The notes beneath the pieces are model-generated. The model was not told the origin of the DNA. It ran no database searches and saw only the letters and a list, made by a program, of their open reading frames with translations. This document shows positions 45,997-56,900 of a stretch of 64,000 nt of DNA, piece by piece (position 1 is the first letter of the stretch; the number at the start of each line of letters is the position of its first letter). Source of the stretch: Oceanihabitans sp. IOP_32 (GTDB taxonomy: Bacteria; Bacteroidota; Bacteroidia; Flavobacteriales; Flavobacteriaceae); contig NZ_CP040813.1 in NCBI RefSeq assembly GCF_009498295.1, forward strand, positions 2,115,001 to 2,179,000. The letters run 5' to 3'. The translations under genes were made by a program, and so were the position numbers.

Positions 45997-46626
45997 TTAT
46001 AAAACTTCAATCTTATTTCGGCTAAGCTTAATTTTATTTTCGTTTTCTAATTGCTTAAGTAGTCTGGAAATAACAACCCGCGAGGTATTAAAATCTTCTG
46101 CAATATCGAGATGTTTTACAATTATTGATTTCGAATTGTTAATTAGCGTTTTATTAATTAAGTACTTGTACAAGCGCTCGTCCATTCTGGTAAATGCGAG
46201 ATCGTCTATGGTTTCCAGCATTTCGTTAAAACGTGTTTGGTAACTTTCTAAAATAAAACTTCGCCAGCTTTCGTTGTTATGAAACCACTGTTGCATGAGC
46301 TGTACAGGAATCATGACAAGCGTAGAGTCTTTCTCGGCAACGGCGCGTACCTTGCTTTTGGAGGTGCCCATACAACAGGTAAGCGACATGGCACAGGTTT
46401 CGCCAGATTCTAGAAAATAAATAAGCAGGTCTTTACCTTCGTTATCTTCTCGAAGCACTTTAACACTGCCACTTAAAAGAAGTGGGATGTATTCTAGGGG
46501 CTGCCCAATATCTATAATAATATCATCTTTTTTAAACGATTTAAAAACGCCAGAGGCGATAATTTGTTCAATGAGTTGCTCGTCTAAAAGCTGATTAAAT
46601 TTTTGATGTAATAGTTCTTTAGCCAT
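45997..46626 (-). CDS. Crp/Fnr family regulator with cysteine cluster
   Basis: A transcription factor with a cyclic-nucleotide-type beta-roll (20-130) and a C-terminal winged helix (150-209). The frame is open to 46722, but that part overlaps tRNA-Arg, so I start at Met 46626 (MAKELLHQKFNQLLDEQLIE), giving 209 residues. The recognition helix is in EDFNTSRVVISRLLKQLENE. In the beta-roll, GETCAMSLTCCMG places Cys 78, 84 and 85 together, which suggests sensing of thiols, sulfane sulfur or an iron-sulfur cluster. The sulfur-transport operon directly downstream is the probable target or co-transcript. Confidence 0.88.
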   Translation of the reverse strand: MAKELLHQKFNQLLDEQLIEQIIASGVFKSFKKDDIIIDIGQPLEYIPLLLSGSVKVLREDNEGKDLLIYFLESGETCAMSLTCCMGTSKSKVRAVAEKDSTLVMIPVQLMQQWFHNNESWRSFILESYQTRFNEMLETIDDLAFTRMDERLYKYLINKTLINNSKSIIVKHLDIAEDFNTSRVVISRLLKQLENENKIKLSRNKIEVL

Positions 46627-46661
46627 GCTCAAAAGTAATGAATTACAAATTTGTATAAAAA

Positions 46662-46694
46662 TTTGGTTTTGTTTTAAAAATAATATTATATTTG
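46662..46694 (+). promoter_or_regulatory. Promoter of tRNA-Arg
   Basis: TATATTTG (46687-46694) fits the consensus -7 box and lies 13 bases before the tRNA; TTTG at 46662-46665 is 21 bases upstream of it. Confidence 0.72.
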
Positions 46695-46707
46695 CACTCA
46701 CAAAATT

Positions 46708-46781
46708 GGCCTCGTGGCGCAACTGAATAGCGCACTTGATTACGGCTCAAGAGGTTACAGGTTTGAATCCTGTCGAGGTCA
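46708..46781 (+). tRNA. tRNA-Arg (anticodon ACG)
   Basis: A 74-base cloverleaf: acceptor GGCCTCG/CGAGGTC, anticodon stem CTTGA/TCAAG with loop TTACGGC giving ACG, which is read as ICG after deamination, and T-arm ACAGGTTTGAATCCTGT. CCA is not encoded. It has its own promoter and terminator. Confidence 0.97.
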
Positions 46782-46782
46782 C

Positions 46783-46815
46783 AAAAAAACCAGTATTTTA
46801 AATGCTGGTTTTTTT
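46783..46815 (+). terminator. Terminator after tRNA-Arg
   Basis: AACCAGTATT and AATGCTGGTT form a stem with one G-T pair, followed by seven T, directly after the tRNA. It can also serve the convergent gene ending at 46838. Confidence 0.85.
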
Positions 46816-46837
46816 ATTTTTAAAGCTTTTAACTGAT

Positions 46838-49800
46838 TTATTTTAAGATGATTTTTCGTAACGTCGAACCATACGATGTTTCTAACAAAACGACATAAAC
46901 ACCTGCAGACATTCGAGAAATGTTAAAGGGTATATTGTATTCTAGTTCGCCCCGAGCTTTTTCATGAGCAATCATAACATTATTTGCGAAGCTAAAAACT
47001 TTGATACTAATATTTCCTTTTTCAGAAAGCTTTACTTTTGCTGTAAATTTACCATTATTAGGATTAGGATAAATTAAAAAATCTTCGATCAATATATTTC
47101 CATCTTCAGTATCTTTTTCTTCAACAGTAGGGTCTTTTGCAAGTACCATTATTTTTTTAGTTTGCATATCGATACAAGATCCTTTTTTGGTAATGATACC
47201 TATTTCGTATTCCCCTGGGGTATCAAATACGATTTCAGCTTCATCTTCATTTTCAATGATAATTTTGGCTTCATTAGGGATAATCCATTCTAAACTATCT
47301 GGAATAGGATAACTAATATCAACTAAAACAAGTGTTTCATCTACATAAATTTGAGACGATACGGCAAATTCTGCACTAATTTCTTGGTCGCTCACATCAA
47401 CAAAAATCGAATCACTTTCAGAACAACCAGCTTGAGTACTTACGGTAAGGGTATAGGTTCCTTTTTCACCTATAACAATTGAAGGGTCATTACTTGAAAA
47501 ACCGTTATCTGAAGTCCAATTGTAACGAGCATTGGGGTTTTCTACTGTGCCGTCAATCCTTAGGTTTTGATCTTTACAAAGCACTTGGTCGGCGCCTAAA
47601 TCCACTACAATAGGCAGCGGATTTTCTAGGGTATAAGTTCTGGTTAACGGTTCTTCTAGGCCAGTAACGGTGACTTGGTACTCACCTGCCGCTAAATTAT
47701 TAATTGTACTCGTTGTGGCACCAGTACTCCAACTGTAGGTAAAATTACCATTGCCTTTATTTACTAAAAGGCTAATACTGCCGTCTGTATTACCAGCGCA
47801 GGTCGGATTGCTTAGGGTTTCTTCAATAATATCAGGTTGTGTGATTTTATAAACCTGTGTAAGAGAACATGAGTTAGCATCGGTAATTGTTACTTGATAC
47901 ACATCCGGCATTAAATTAGAAATAGTCGCTTGACTACTGATGATGGTATTATCTGAAAGCCTTGTCCATTCAAAATTATAAGCAGGTGTACCACCAGTAA
48001 CCTTTAAACTAATACTACCATTATTTGCACCGTAATCTGAAACATTCGTGAGTATAACCTCTTGGATATTTAAAGGATTAGCGGGGGCTTGAATAGTGAC
48101 GTCTAGTTGTGCAGAACAATTATTATTATCAACAACTAGAAAAAAGTAATCGCCAGCAGGTAAATTAGAGATGTTTTTAGTGGTCTCTTTTCCATTCCAA
48201 TAATATTTATATGGCGCTGTGCCCCCTGAAATAGCAACGTTAATATTTCCAGTAGATGCTCCACTACAAAGCACATCGGTTTTATTAATTAATTCGACCT
48301 TTAAAGTATCGGGCTGTTTAATCTCAATGCTTGTTGTAGTTTTATAAACGTTATTAGAATCGGTTACCACAGCATAATAGATACCAACGCTTAAATTACT
48401 TAAAAACGCACTAGTTTCACTAAGTTCTCTAGCTGATCCATTCAGCAATTGAAACCATTGGTAGGTGTAATTGGGTGCGCCTCCGGATACATTTACTACA
48501 ATTTCAGCAAAATCATCACCCTCACAATCTAAAAACACCGTCTGTTCAAGACTTACTGTTAGTTCACTAGGCTCGGTAATATTAAACGTTTTAGAGGTTT
48601 GGCAATTATTAGCATCGGTAACCGTTAAGGTATAAAATCCTTGGCTTAGGGTATTAATATCTTTAACTGCTGCCGTATAGTTATTTGGTCCTGTCCAACT
48701 GTAAGTATATGGTGGATTACCACCGCTTACAGAGGTGTTTATCGCACCATCCGTTTTACCAAACTCTGAAATATGAAGTACCAAATCTTCCTGAATAACT
48801 ATTTGCGGTGCGTTATCTACAACAGCATTAGGGATAATAAACTCACAATTATTAGCATCAAACACCGAAACGGAGTAACTTCCAGAAGTTAAATTTGCAA
48901 AAGTATTACTACCTTGCTTATCCAAGCTACTATTCAAACTATAGGTATAAGGTGCGGTGCCACCAGTAGGGTTTATTATAATTTGGCCGTTGTTGCCATC
49001 AGTGCAACTCACAGGGACAGTTGTTTGTGTTGCAAATAAAGCGTCTGTGGGTTCTGAAACAAAAACGCTACTGCTAACAGCTGGACTTCCAGAAGCATCT
49101 GTTAAGCTTAGTGTATAAGTACCTGTTGCAAGTCCTGTAGTTTCGGCTTGGTTAGGCGCGGTAAATGTTGGATCACCAACTTTAGTCCAGGTAAAAATAA
49201 AAGGCGGCGTTCCAGTTATTTCGGCTTTAATACTACCTGTTGCAGTTGCCTTGCAAAGCGCAGGTGTCGCGTTTAGGGAAACGATACCCAATGGGCCAGG
49301 TTCATTTATAAAAATGGGCCCAAAATTTTGAGTACATAAATTGGCATCTGTGACGGTAAGCGAATAATCTCCTGTACTAAGTCCTGTGGGGTTTTGTTGA
49401 TTAGATGTATATCCGTTTGGGCCCAACCAACTAAAAGTATAGGGTGCTGTGCCACCTGATACCGTTATTTCTATAGCCCCGTCTGATCCCCCATTAGTGG
49501 TTACATCTTGTTTAGAATTGGGTACTTCAGAAATTGTTATGGCATCAGGTTCTTCAATAAAAATGTTATTAAGCGGTTGCGATGCGCAGCCATTTTCATT
49601 TCTAACGGTTATGGTGTAGCTGCCTGCGCTTAGATTGCTAATGGTATGGTTTATTAAAGGCATCCAAACTGTTGGGCTATGGCCTAAGGTGTATTCATAA
49701 GTTGTTCCTCCAGAGAGTGTGAGTACCATACTGCCGTCTGTACCTCCATTACAACTTGTTTTATTGGGATTAGCAGAATCGATTTTAACCAGAGCGGGTG

Positions 49801-51769
49801 AGGTCATGTTAATATTAATACGAGCCACGTTGGCATCAATTGCAAAATCGCTGTCTGAAACCCGCTTTGATGCGACGCGTAACACGTAGCTCCCTGTAGC
49901 GCTAATGTTGTTAAGGGTAACACTAGTATCGCTAGAATGCGTTATAGCTGTTGCTACACCATTAATAATCCACTGGTAACGGTATCTCGTACCAAAATCG
50001 CTAACAGGAATTGAAATGCTCCCAACGCCACCAATGCAGTCTATTTGATTAATTACAGGTGTACCTAAAGTTGGGATGGCATCTGTATTAACCACTAAAT
50101 CAGGCGAGTTTTGTGAGCAGTTATTGTTATCGGTTACGATAATATTATAGGTGCCAGCAAAAAGGTTGTTATAGCTTAATGCGATACCTCCAGGGATGAT
50201 GCTTTGTTGTTCGGTTTGTTGAATTACATCAAAGTTATTGGTAGCCGTGTTTAGTTTTCTCAAGGTATACGTGTAGGGCGGTTTTCCACCAGATATTTCT
50301 ATGCTTAGGCTGCCGTTGTTGGTAGTTGTAGTAGAGGTATTTCCTGTGCTTGGGTTTGTAATAAGTAAGGGTTCTACAGCTGGTGAGACGGTATATTGTG
50401 CAAATGCACCTTCGCAAACTTCACCATTTACATTATAAACCCCTTTTACTTGAACAATTTGCTGGTTTGCGGTAGGTGGTATTTCTAATCTATGGTTTGC
50501 ATGTTCTACTGGTTTCCAGATTGTGCCATTATCCGTACTATATTGGTAGGAATAAGAACCACTAGAATCTAAATTATTACCGCCAGAGGCTGTACCGTTT
50601 AATTGAAAAACAGCGGGATTGCCACATTTAGCATCTGTAAAAAAGTTGGGAGAGGTGGTGTTTAAAACCACTTGGGTTGGGCTTTGAATGGTGAAAAAGT
50701 CTGGAATTAATTCGCCACTTTTTACAACTACCAGATTTCCATTATATTTAACCTCTTGGTAAAGGATATAATATTCTCCCGCTTCTAATCCAGTATATTT
50801 ACCACTAGACGTATTATCTGGATTAATATTTAGATAACCAAGACCGTATGGATTGTTAGCACTTTTTGGGCTAAACCTAGCTTCTGCGTAAGCTTGAGGC
50901 GGAAAAGGATTATCTGTAGTGCCTTGAAAGGCTACTTGAGGTGTTGCAGCATTTGTAGTATTTTTATATATAAAATAACGCATTTCATAACCATTGGCTT
51001 GATCTACATTTTTATCAAAAGTTAAGGTGACACTGCCATCATTAGAATTTATACAATTTGTATTTGTTGTAGCGGTTTTTCGGTGTTCGGGTGGGCAGCC
51101 GATTACATTATAATTAACTTGTCCTAAAAAGTTATTTTCATAACCCGTCCTAAAATCGATATTTCCCAAAGGTATTGTGCTCCCTATTTCATTTTGTAAA
51201 TTTTCTAGTGTAAATTCTATGAGTCTTTTTTCTTGATATTTTTGTGGGAAATTTTTCCAAGAGCCATTGTTTAACCTATACTGCCAATTATAGCCATATT
51301 GCAGAACAATATTTTTAGTGTGGCATACTGAGTTAGATTTAGGCTGTTTTAGATGTAAGGTGTAAACATCTACAACTCCAATGCACCCGTTGAAATAGCC
51401 AGTTGTATTTATAGAGAAATCACTTTTATTGTAACTTATTGTTCTTTCTTTCGTACATGATTCAGGACTGTTTATTGATATTGACCAGCCTTCTAAATTA
51501 ATATTTATGACGTCATTATCTGCCATATTAAAATCATAAAAGGAATAATCTGTAACCCAATTAGGAGTATGATTAGTTGTAAAAGCATTTGTACCTATAA
51601 CTGTTGATGCATTCTTAATGTTATAGTTTAGATTACCTGCATGTCCTCCAAATGGTAAAGTGCTGGAAGATTCTCTCTTAATTTTAAATAGTAGTCCAAA
51701 TTCAGATTCTTGTCCATAAAAATTTATGCTTAATAATATTGCTACAGAAAAAAGTAATATTTTTTTCAT
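46838..51769 (-). CDS. Large SprB-repeat surface adhesin with T9SS sorting domain
   Basis: A 1,643-residue secreted protein. Signal peptide MKKILLFSVAILLSINFYGQ; a unique N-terminal region (25-480) with several Cys; then about ten SprB-type repeats from 490 to 1370, each with SGGxxPYxYxW and GxYxxTVTDxNxC signatures (examples near 776 GGTAPYTFSWLGPNGYTSNQ, 1025 GGNPPYTYSWTGPNNYTA, 1343 GNFTYSWSTGATTSTI); a PKD/Ig-like part (1375-1540); and a C-terminal type A sorting domain (1563-1643, FLIYPNPNNGKFTAKVKLSE to GVYVVLLETSYGSTLRKIIL). It should be exported by the T9SS and anchored outside. It lies 4 bases after the fibronectin protein and ends the toxin-linked gene run. Confidence 0.93.
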   Translation of the reverse strand: MKKILLFSVAILLSINFYGQESEFGLLFKIKRESSSTLPFGGHAGNLNYNIKNASTVIGTNAFTTNHTPNWVTDYSFYDFNMADNDVININLEGWSISINSPESCTKERTISYNKSDFSINTTGYFNGCIGVVDVYTLHLKQPKSNSVCHTKNIVLQYGYNWQYRLNNGSWKNFPQKYQEKRLIEFTLENLQNEIGSTIPLGNIDFRTGYENNFLGQVNYNVIGCPPEHRKTATTNTNCINSNDGSVTLTFDKNVDQANGYEMRYFIYKNTTNAATPQVAFQGTTDNPFPPQAYAEARFSPKSANNPYGLGYLNINPDNTSSGKYTGLEAGEYYILYQEVKYNGNLVVVKSGELIPDFFTIQSPTQVVLNTTSPNFFTDAKCGNPAVFQLNGTASGGNNLDSSGSYSYQYSTDNGTIWKPVEHANHRLEIPPTANQQIVQVKGVYNVNGEVCEGAFAQYTVSPAVEPLLITNPSTGNTSTTTTNNGSLSIEISGGKPPYTYTLRKLNTATNNFDVIQQTEQQSIIPGGIALSYNNLFAGTYNIIVTDNNNCSQNSPDLVVNTDAIPTLGTPVINQIDCIGGVGSISIPVSDFGTRYRYQWIINGVATAITHSSDTSVTLNNISATGSYVLRVASKRVSDSDFAIDANVARININMTSPALVKIDSANPNKTSCNGGTDGSMVLTLSGGTTYEYTLGHSPTVWMPLINHTISNLSAGSYTITVRNENGCASQPLNNIFIEEPDAITISEVPNSKQDVTTNGGSDGAIEITVSGGTAPYTFSWLGPNGYTSNQQNPTGLSTGDYSLTVTDANLCTQNFGPIFINEPGPLGIVSLNATPALCKATATGSIKAEITGTPPFIFTWTKVGDPTFTAPNQAETTGLATGTYTLSLTDASGSPAVSSSVFVSEPTDALFATQTTVPVSCTDGNNGQIIINPTGGTAPYTYSLNSSLDKQGSNTFANLTSGSYSVSVFDANNCEFIIPNAVVDNAPQIVIQEDLVLHISEFGKTDGAINTSVSGGNPPYTYSWTGPNNYTAAVKDINTLSQGFYTLTVTDANNCQTSKTFNITEPSELTVSLEQTVFLDCEGDDFAEIVVNVSGGAPNYTYQWFQLLNGSARELSETSAFLSNLSVGIYYAVVTDSNNVYKTTTSIEIKQPDTLKVELINKTDVLCSGASTGNINVAISGGTAPYKYYWNGKETTKNISNLPAGDYFFLVVDNNNCSAQLDVTIQAPANPLNIQEVILTNVSDYGANNGSISLKVTGGTPAYNFEWTRLSDNTIISSQATISNLMPDVYQVTITDANSCSLTQVYKITQPDIIEETLSNPTCAGNTDGSISLLVNKGNGNFTYSWSTGATTSTINNLAAGEYQVTVTGLEEPLTRTYTLENPLPIVVDLGADQVLCKDQNLRIDGTVENPNARYNWTSDNGFSSNDPSIVIGEKGTYTLTVSTQAGCSESDSIFVDVSDQEISAEFAVSSQIYVDETLVLVDISYPIPDSLEWIIPNEAKIIIENEDEAEIVFDTPGEYEIGIITKKGSCIDMQTKKIMVLAKDPTVEEKDTEDGNILIEDFLIYPNPNNGKFTAKVKLSEKGNISIKVFSFANNVMIAHEKARGELEYNIPFNISRMSAGVYVVLLETSYGSTLRKIILK

Positions 51770-51773
51770 ACCC

Positions 51774-53843
51774 TTAATATTTTAAATTAATTTCTTTAAT
51801 GGCAGAGGTTCTACCGTTGGGTAAAACCAATTGCAAGCCATACCAATAATCGCTATTTATTTCTAAATTGGTGTCGTTATAGCCTGTTGTCTCGCCATTT
51901 AAGGTTTTGTATAGTTGTAATTGGTTTCCGGCCTTGCCTCGGTATAAGCGGTATTCGCTAACGGTTATATCTTTTATTTTCCAAGATAGGTTTATAAAAC
52001 GTAACTCACGGTTTACCAGTCCTGAGAATTTTATAGCCTCCGCTTTTATTGCTTTGCCTTTCCAGGTTATGGTGAGCAGATCTGTTGGGGTGCTTTCTAA
52101 ACCGGCCTCGTTTTTAGCGACCATGGTATAGGTGTAAATGCCTGCATTGGTTAAAGACTTGTCCATGTACAAACTGTCAATTATATTCTCTGAGACAGCA
52201 ATTTCCTCCCATAAAGCCTCTGGAATCCGGTTGTTTTTACGATATAATACATGTGCTATAACGCCTTTACTACTACTAGGAATCCATTCGAGTTCTATCC
52301 CCTGAGGGGTGATTCTATAATTTTTGAAAATAGGAGGTGATGGTGCTATTACGTTGGGTTGATCGACCACTAAGAGTTCAGAAAATTTAGAACGGTTGTA
52401 GCGTTTGTCTTCCGCTTTTAATTTAAAGTATATTTTGTCGTTTAAGTTTTTAATAGGGATGGTATCTATAAAAGTTTCGCCTATAAAAGTGGCTTTAGTG
52501 ACTTCGGTAAATTCAACGTCTGGATTATTTGCCGTGAATATGCGGTAGCCTTTTAAATCGTCTTCCATATTTTTATGCCATTTTAGTTTTAAAATACCCA
52601 GGGTATCTAGAGTCGCTTTTAGCCCTTTTGGCGCAGCAGGCGGCATAGAATCTATGGGCTGTACAAATGCGGTATAAGATTCGCTAGAGGTATTGTTTTT
52701 TCCTATAGCAACAATGGTAAAATAATTGGATCTTTTTAAGCCGCTTACGGTTGTTTTACGTGCTGTTGGCGGAATGTTATTCTTCACAGTTTCAAACGGG
52801 CCTCTATCTCTATGGGCTCTTCTCACCTCAAAACCTGTAATCAAGTCGTTTCCTTTTTCGTCAAAATCCCAATACAATACTGCTGTGCTGTCTGTAGGAA
52901 TCTCTTTTCTTGAAATACGTGGCACAAAACCTAAGCTTTTTACAGCTTTACCTGAAGCAATATCTGAGTATGGCCCAGTTTCACCAAAAGCTGTTTTGCC
53001 CTTTACTCGATAGTAAAACACCTTATTGTTTGGAATAGAATCGATATAAGAGAGTGAGCTACTCTTATCCTGTTTTGGGTCTTGTGCATTAAAAATGGGC
53101 ACACCACTTAGAGGTTTGAAATCTTGATTGTTGTCTGAGCGCTCAATACTGTAATTGGTATAAAGGTGTTGCAGTAAATGAAAATTCCAGCGTAAAGTCG
53201 CAGCGCCATCGCCAAATGATCCTACAAAACCTATGGGTTTAGGCAGTTCTTCAAACATATCAAGGCTTGTATAAACCGAGCCATTTTCAATTACAATAGG
53301 GTCTTCCTGTGGGATGGCCACACTAATCGAGTATAAGTAATTTTCGCCTGGTTTTACTGTATTGTCCTCAAAACCCCAACCTGCTAATTTTGCTGCTTCG
53401 TAATTTTGTTCGGCGGCTAAAAGACCAAAGGTAAAACGCTGCTCTAGTTCATCATTTACGGCATAAATAGTGCCTAAATCATTGCTTGGTGCTGTGGTTT
53501 CAAAACGTTCTCCATAAAGGGCTTGGGCGAGAACAGCAGCGTTGTTATCGGCTTGAGCCAAAGTTTCCCATGCTGCTAGCGGTTGCGGTTTTAGAGGCGT
53601 TGCGAGCAATTGTTTTTTTTCGATAGGAATTACGGCGGCGCCATTTCTGGAAATGGTGCTGCGCTCAATTAAAAAACCATAAGCATTGGCTTGTTTCCAT
53701 GCCAAAGGCGTATCTACAGCCCAGCGCAAGAGTATTTTATCTTCTTGTGGGCGCGCAAGCACTTGTACGGCAGGTGTTTGAGGGGTTTCTTGTGCCACAA
53801 TCCAATGCGATATGATAAAAAGTAATAAAGTAATTTTTTTCAT
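51774..53843 (-). CDS. Exported fibronectin type III repeat protein
   Basis: A 689-residue protein with signal peptide MKKITLLLFIISHWIVAQ and a chain of at least five FN3-like beta-sandwiches. Clear units include ATLRWNFHLLQHLYTNYSIE near residue 212, AVLYWDFDEKGNDLITGFEV near 320, LKLKWHKNMEDDLKGYRIFT near 420, IELEWIPSSSKGVIAHVLYR near 515 and RFINLSWKIKDITVSEYRLY near 612, each followed by the usual YYRVKGK or YTYTMVAKNEAG strand. There is no sorting domain, so it may stay periplasmic or bind an exported partner. It is tightly linked to the SprB protein. Confidence 0.9.
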   Translation of the reverse strand: MKKITLLLFIISHWIVAQETPQTPAVQVLARPQEDKILLRWAVDTPLAWKQANAYGFLIERSTISRNGAAVIPIEKKQLLATPLKPQPLAAWETLAQADNNAAVLAQALYGERFETTAPSNDLGTIYAVNDELEQRFTFGLLAAEQNYEAAKLAGWGFEDNTVKPGENYLYSISVAIPQEDPIVIENGSVYTSLDMFEELPKPIGFVGSFGDGAATLRWNFHLLQHLYTNYSIERSDNNQDFKPLSGVPIFNAQDPKQDKSSSLSYIDSIPNNKVFYYRVKGKTAFGETGPYSDIASGKAVKSLGFVPRISRKEIPTDSTAVLYWDFDEKGNDLITGFEVRRAHRDRGPFETVKNNIPPTARKTTVSGLKRSNYFTIVAIGKNNTSSESYTAFVQPIDSMPPAAPKGLKATLDTLGILKLKWHKNMEDDLKGYRIFTANNPDVEFTEVTKATFIGETFIDTIPIKNLNDKIYFKLKAEDKRYNRSKFSELLVVDQPNVIAPSPPIFKNYRITPQGIELEWIPSSSKGVIAHVLYRKNNRIPEALWEEIAVSENIIDSLYMDKSLTNAGIYTYTMVAKNEAGLESTPTDLLTITWKGKAIKAEAIKFSGLVNRELRFINLSWKIKDITVSEYRLYRGKAGNQLQLYKTLNGETTGYNDTNLEINSDYWYGLQLVLPNGRTSAIKEINLKY

Positions 53844-53993
53844 CTATTTAGTTTCATTTTTTATTTGGAGAAGGTTTTGTTGTTCCTATTACCAAATTTT
53901 ACTTCGTTTAGTCATTTATGTTATTAACAATTAACATTATACAAGTACTGTTTAAATTGCTATTCATTGTTTTACTAATTTACTAATAACCAT

Positions 53994-56900
53994 CTAATCA
54001 TTCCTATATTTTATTTGATAGCCTTTTTGATATATGTTACCTGGGGTTCTATAAATTAATTGTGCTTTAAAAATCCCTAGAGGTAATGGCGGAAAAGACC
54101 TCTGTATTATATATTTATAACGCTCATACATGGCTTGATTACCTCCAGTACTAGAATAGCGGTTGGCTATTTTATTTCTTAAATATAGCATATCTAATTT
54201 GTATTGATACGGCAGATTATAAACAAACGGAATTCTGTTTTGTACCCAAGCCGAACTGGCATTAGCATCTAAATGGTTTATGTATTCGTTGCCAATATAA
54301 AAGGATCGAATAGGAGGCAGTCCCAATAGGTTTTCATCACGATTTACGCGAATGTCGCCATCTAAGGGGTAGCTTTCATACAAGAGGCCGTAAATTTGCT
54401 CTTTATAATATCTATCATCTAAAATGGCTTGGGCGTAAATTAATGGTTCTGCCCCCGTATATTTATTCCCAATAATTTCCAGCTTACTTAAATATTCGTA
54501 ATTGGCTATTTTAATGGATAGCGAGTGTACATCGGCATAAATAAAGTTGGTTAAATTATCGGTTACCTTTAAGCTACGCACCTTATTTTTAAAGCTTGCG
54601 TGCCTACTAGTTTTAAAGTTGTACTTTAAAATAGATTTTGGCGTATCTTGTGAAATTTTCACATCGGAAGCTTTCTTATTTGAAACTATGGCACTTCCAG
54701 TGGTTGTTACGGTTCCTTGAGCTTGATTATTACCATCTACATTATACCAATTGGTATCACCTGTTTCTTCATCAGTAAAGGCATCGGTTTCTACAGTAAT
54801 AATTTTTGTTTGAATATCAGCACCAGGAGGGAAGGCCATTAAATTTAGTTCGTAATTGTTATTTAAGTTCATTTTTGGAATATCATAAAAAACAGTTCCT
54901 TTCCCGCGATCGTAAGATAAGTTCGTTCTAATACCTTGACCAGTTGTGGTATTCATAAATTCTGCCCGCATCTCATAACCGTTTTCAAAAAGATAGTTTT
55001 GAGGTGTTTTCATTTTTACATACCCTTTGTTATATTCTTCAGGATAAAAGCTTTGTTGTTCTAATACAGGATACATGTATACAATATTTTCTAAAGGAAT
55101 ATGGCCTGGTGCTTTGTCTGTAATAAATACCGACTCTAATTTTTCTACCGCTGGTTTTCCATTTTGGATGACCGTTTGGTACGAACCTTTAATTTTTTCA
55201 TCAAAACTAACTTCTACTACCACTTTAACTTCTTTTTCTGAAGGCAGTGTTTCAGCAGGTTTGAAGGTAACGGCATCATTCGTGTCATTCCACTCCAGTT
55301 CACCTTCTAAAGTTTTACCTTCTGAAGTTACGGTAAAGCTTTTTAAGCGGAGTTTAAATGTTTTTTTGCCTTCATCTAGATCTACTGTAAAGTCTTTGTT
55401 AGCAGCATAGTTAAATATGGCTTGAGGTGCTGAAAAAACAGAGGCCTCGTCACTCTTATCGCGTGGGGTAATATCGGAAATCATGGGCACCCCAATAGCA
55501 GTATTCATATTTTCGAGTTCACATTTTTCGCCTATTTCCATTTTTAATCGCATTCTACCTTTTACTAAACCTCCTAGAATACTGTAATACATACCGGCGT
55601 ATCCTTGAATGTAAACGGGATTAGGAAATTGCCCTCTTAACATAGCGGCAATTCCAGCTTCGGCAATTACAAATTTTCCTTTTATAAAAAGCAGATTTAC
55701 TTTAACCCCAAACTCTCCGTAAACATAGGCATATACTTGGCCCATAGAGTACCAACCATTATTGCCAATGGGCCCCGGTCTGCCCACACATTTTGCATCG
55801 GGATAGTAGGCGTGCATGACATCGAAACCAGCCCCAACCTCTACAAAGGCATAAAACAGTTTCCAGTCGAAACCATAGCCATAGCCAAAATTTAAACCAA
55901 AGGCAAAACCTCTGCCTGCATCTAATTGATTTTCTTGCCTGTTCCCATTTAGCATGTCGTCTCCTAAAATCTTTACCACTGTTGGGTGCGGGTCTAGTTG
56001 CGACGGCAATACGGTACCCGTCATAAAATAACCGCCTACACGTATTTGAGCACCTGCATTAAAAACGAGTTCAATTCTTTTTTGTGGTGTCCCAAGGTAT
56101 ATGTACCAGTCTTCTGGACTGGTATGTATTTTGGCATAGCCAGCAAGATTATTAGCACCACCGCCTTTAACGCCTTGTAAATCCATATACAATTCGAACT
56201 CCCCATCAAAAGTGTTGTTTTCAAAATCTTTTTCAATACCCACATAAGCTCCTACGGCGCCTTTGGCAGCGACATCACGAACAGGAATAGCTTCTTTAGA
56301 TAGACTTAAGAAACTTCCGTATTTCGAATACTTATCCGCAGTTTCTTTATTTTTTTCTATAAAATCATTAACCTTGGTGAACACTTTTCCTACTTCTTGA
56401 TTTTGATTAACACCTTCAAAACCCTTGTCTTCAATCATAAACGCACCTTCGCCTATAAACCCAATGCGGTTTAAACCCCCATTGGTATTAAACTCCATTT
56501 CTAAATACGCCTTTCCAGAAAAGGTACCTGAGTTGTTGGTCTCTATTTTCACCCCTGCACGGACGCCAAGTCCCGTGTTTTCACTTGGGTGGTACTTGGC
56601 TGTTTTAAGGTCAAAGCCAGTTGTATTGCCACTTACTTTACGCATTCTGTTAGAGACCCCGCCAACAAACGATTTTATTGGTAATTTGGTGTCTCCAGTT
56701 TTTTCTGTTTTTTCACTCCAAATATCTACAAACCAGTATCTAAAGTCTTTTTTGCCAAACATGGCTCTGCCTGTAGCGCTGAAATCCAATTTCTCGAAGG
56801 TGGCCGATAATTCTCCTGAAAATCCATCGCCGTAGGTAGGGTCGTCTTCCATTATGGCAAGAGCACCTTCCATAGCTAAGCCGCTTTTAGAGTATTTTAT

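Noticed and set aside
46627-46722. N-terminal extension of the Crp/Fnr regulator
   Set aside because: It overlaps tRNA-Arg and its promoter and adds residues foreign to the family; the Met at 46626 is the better start.
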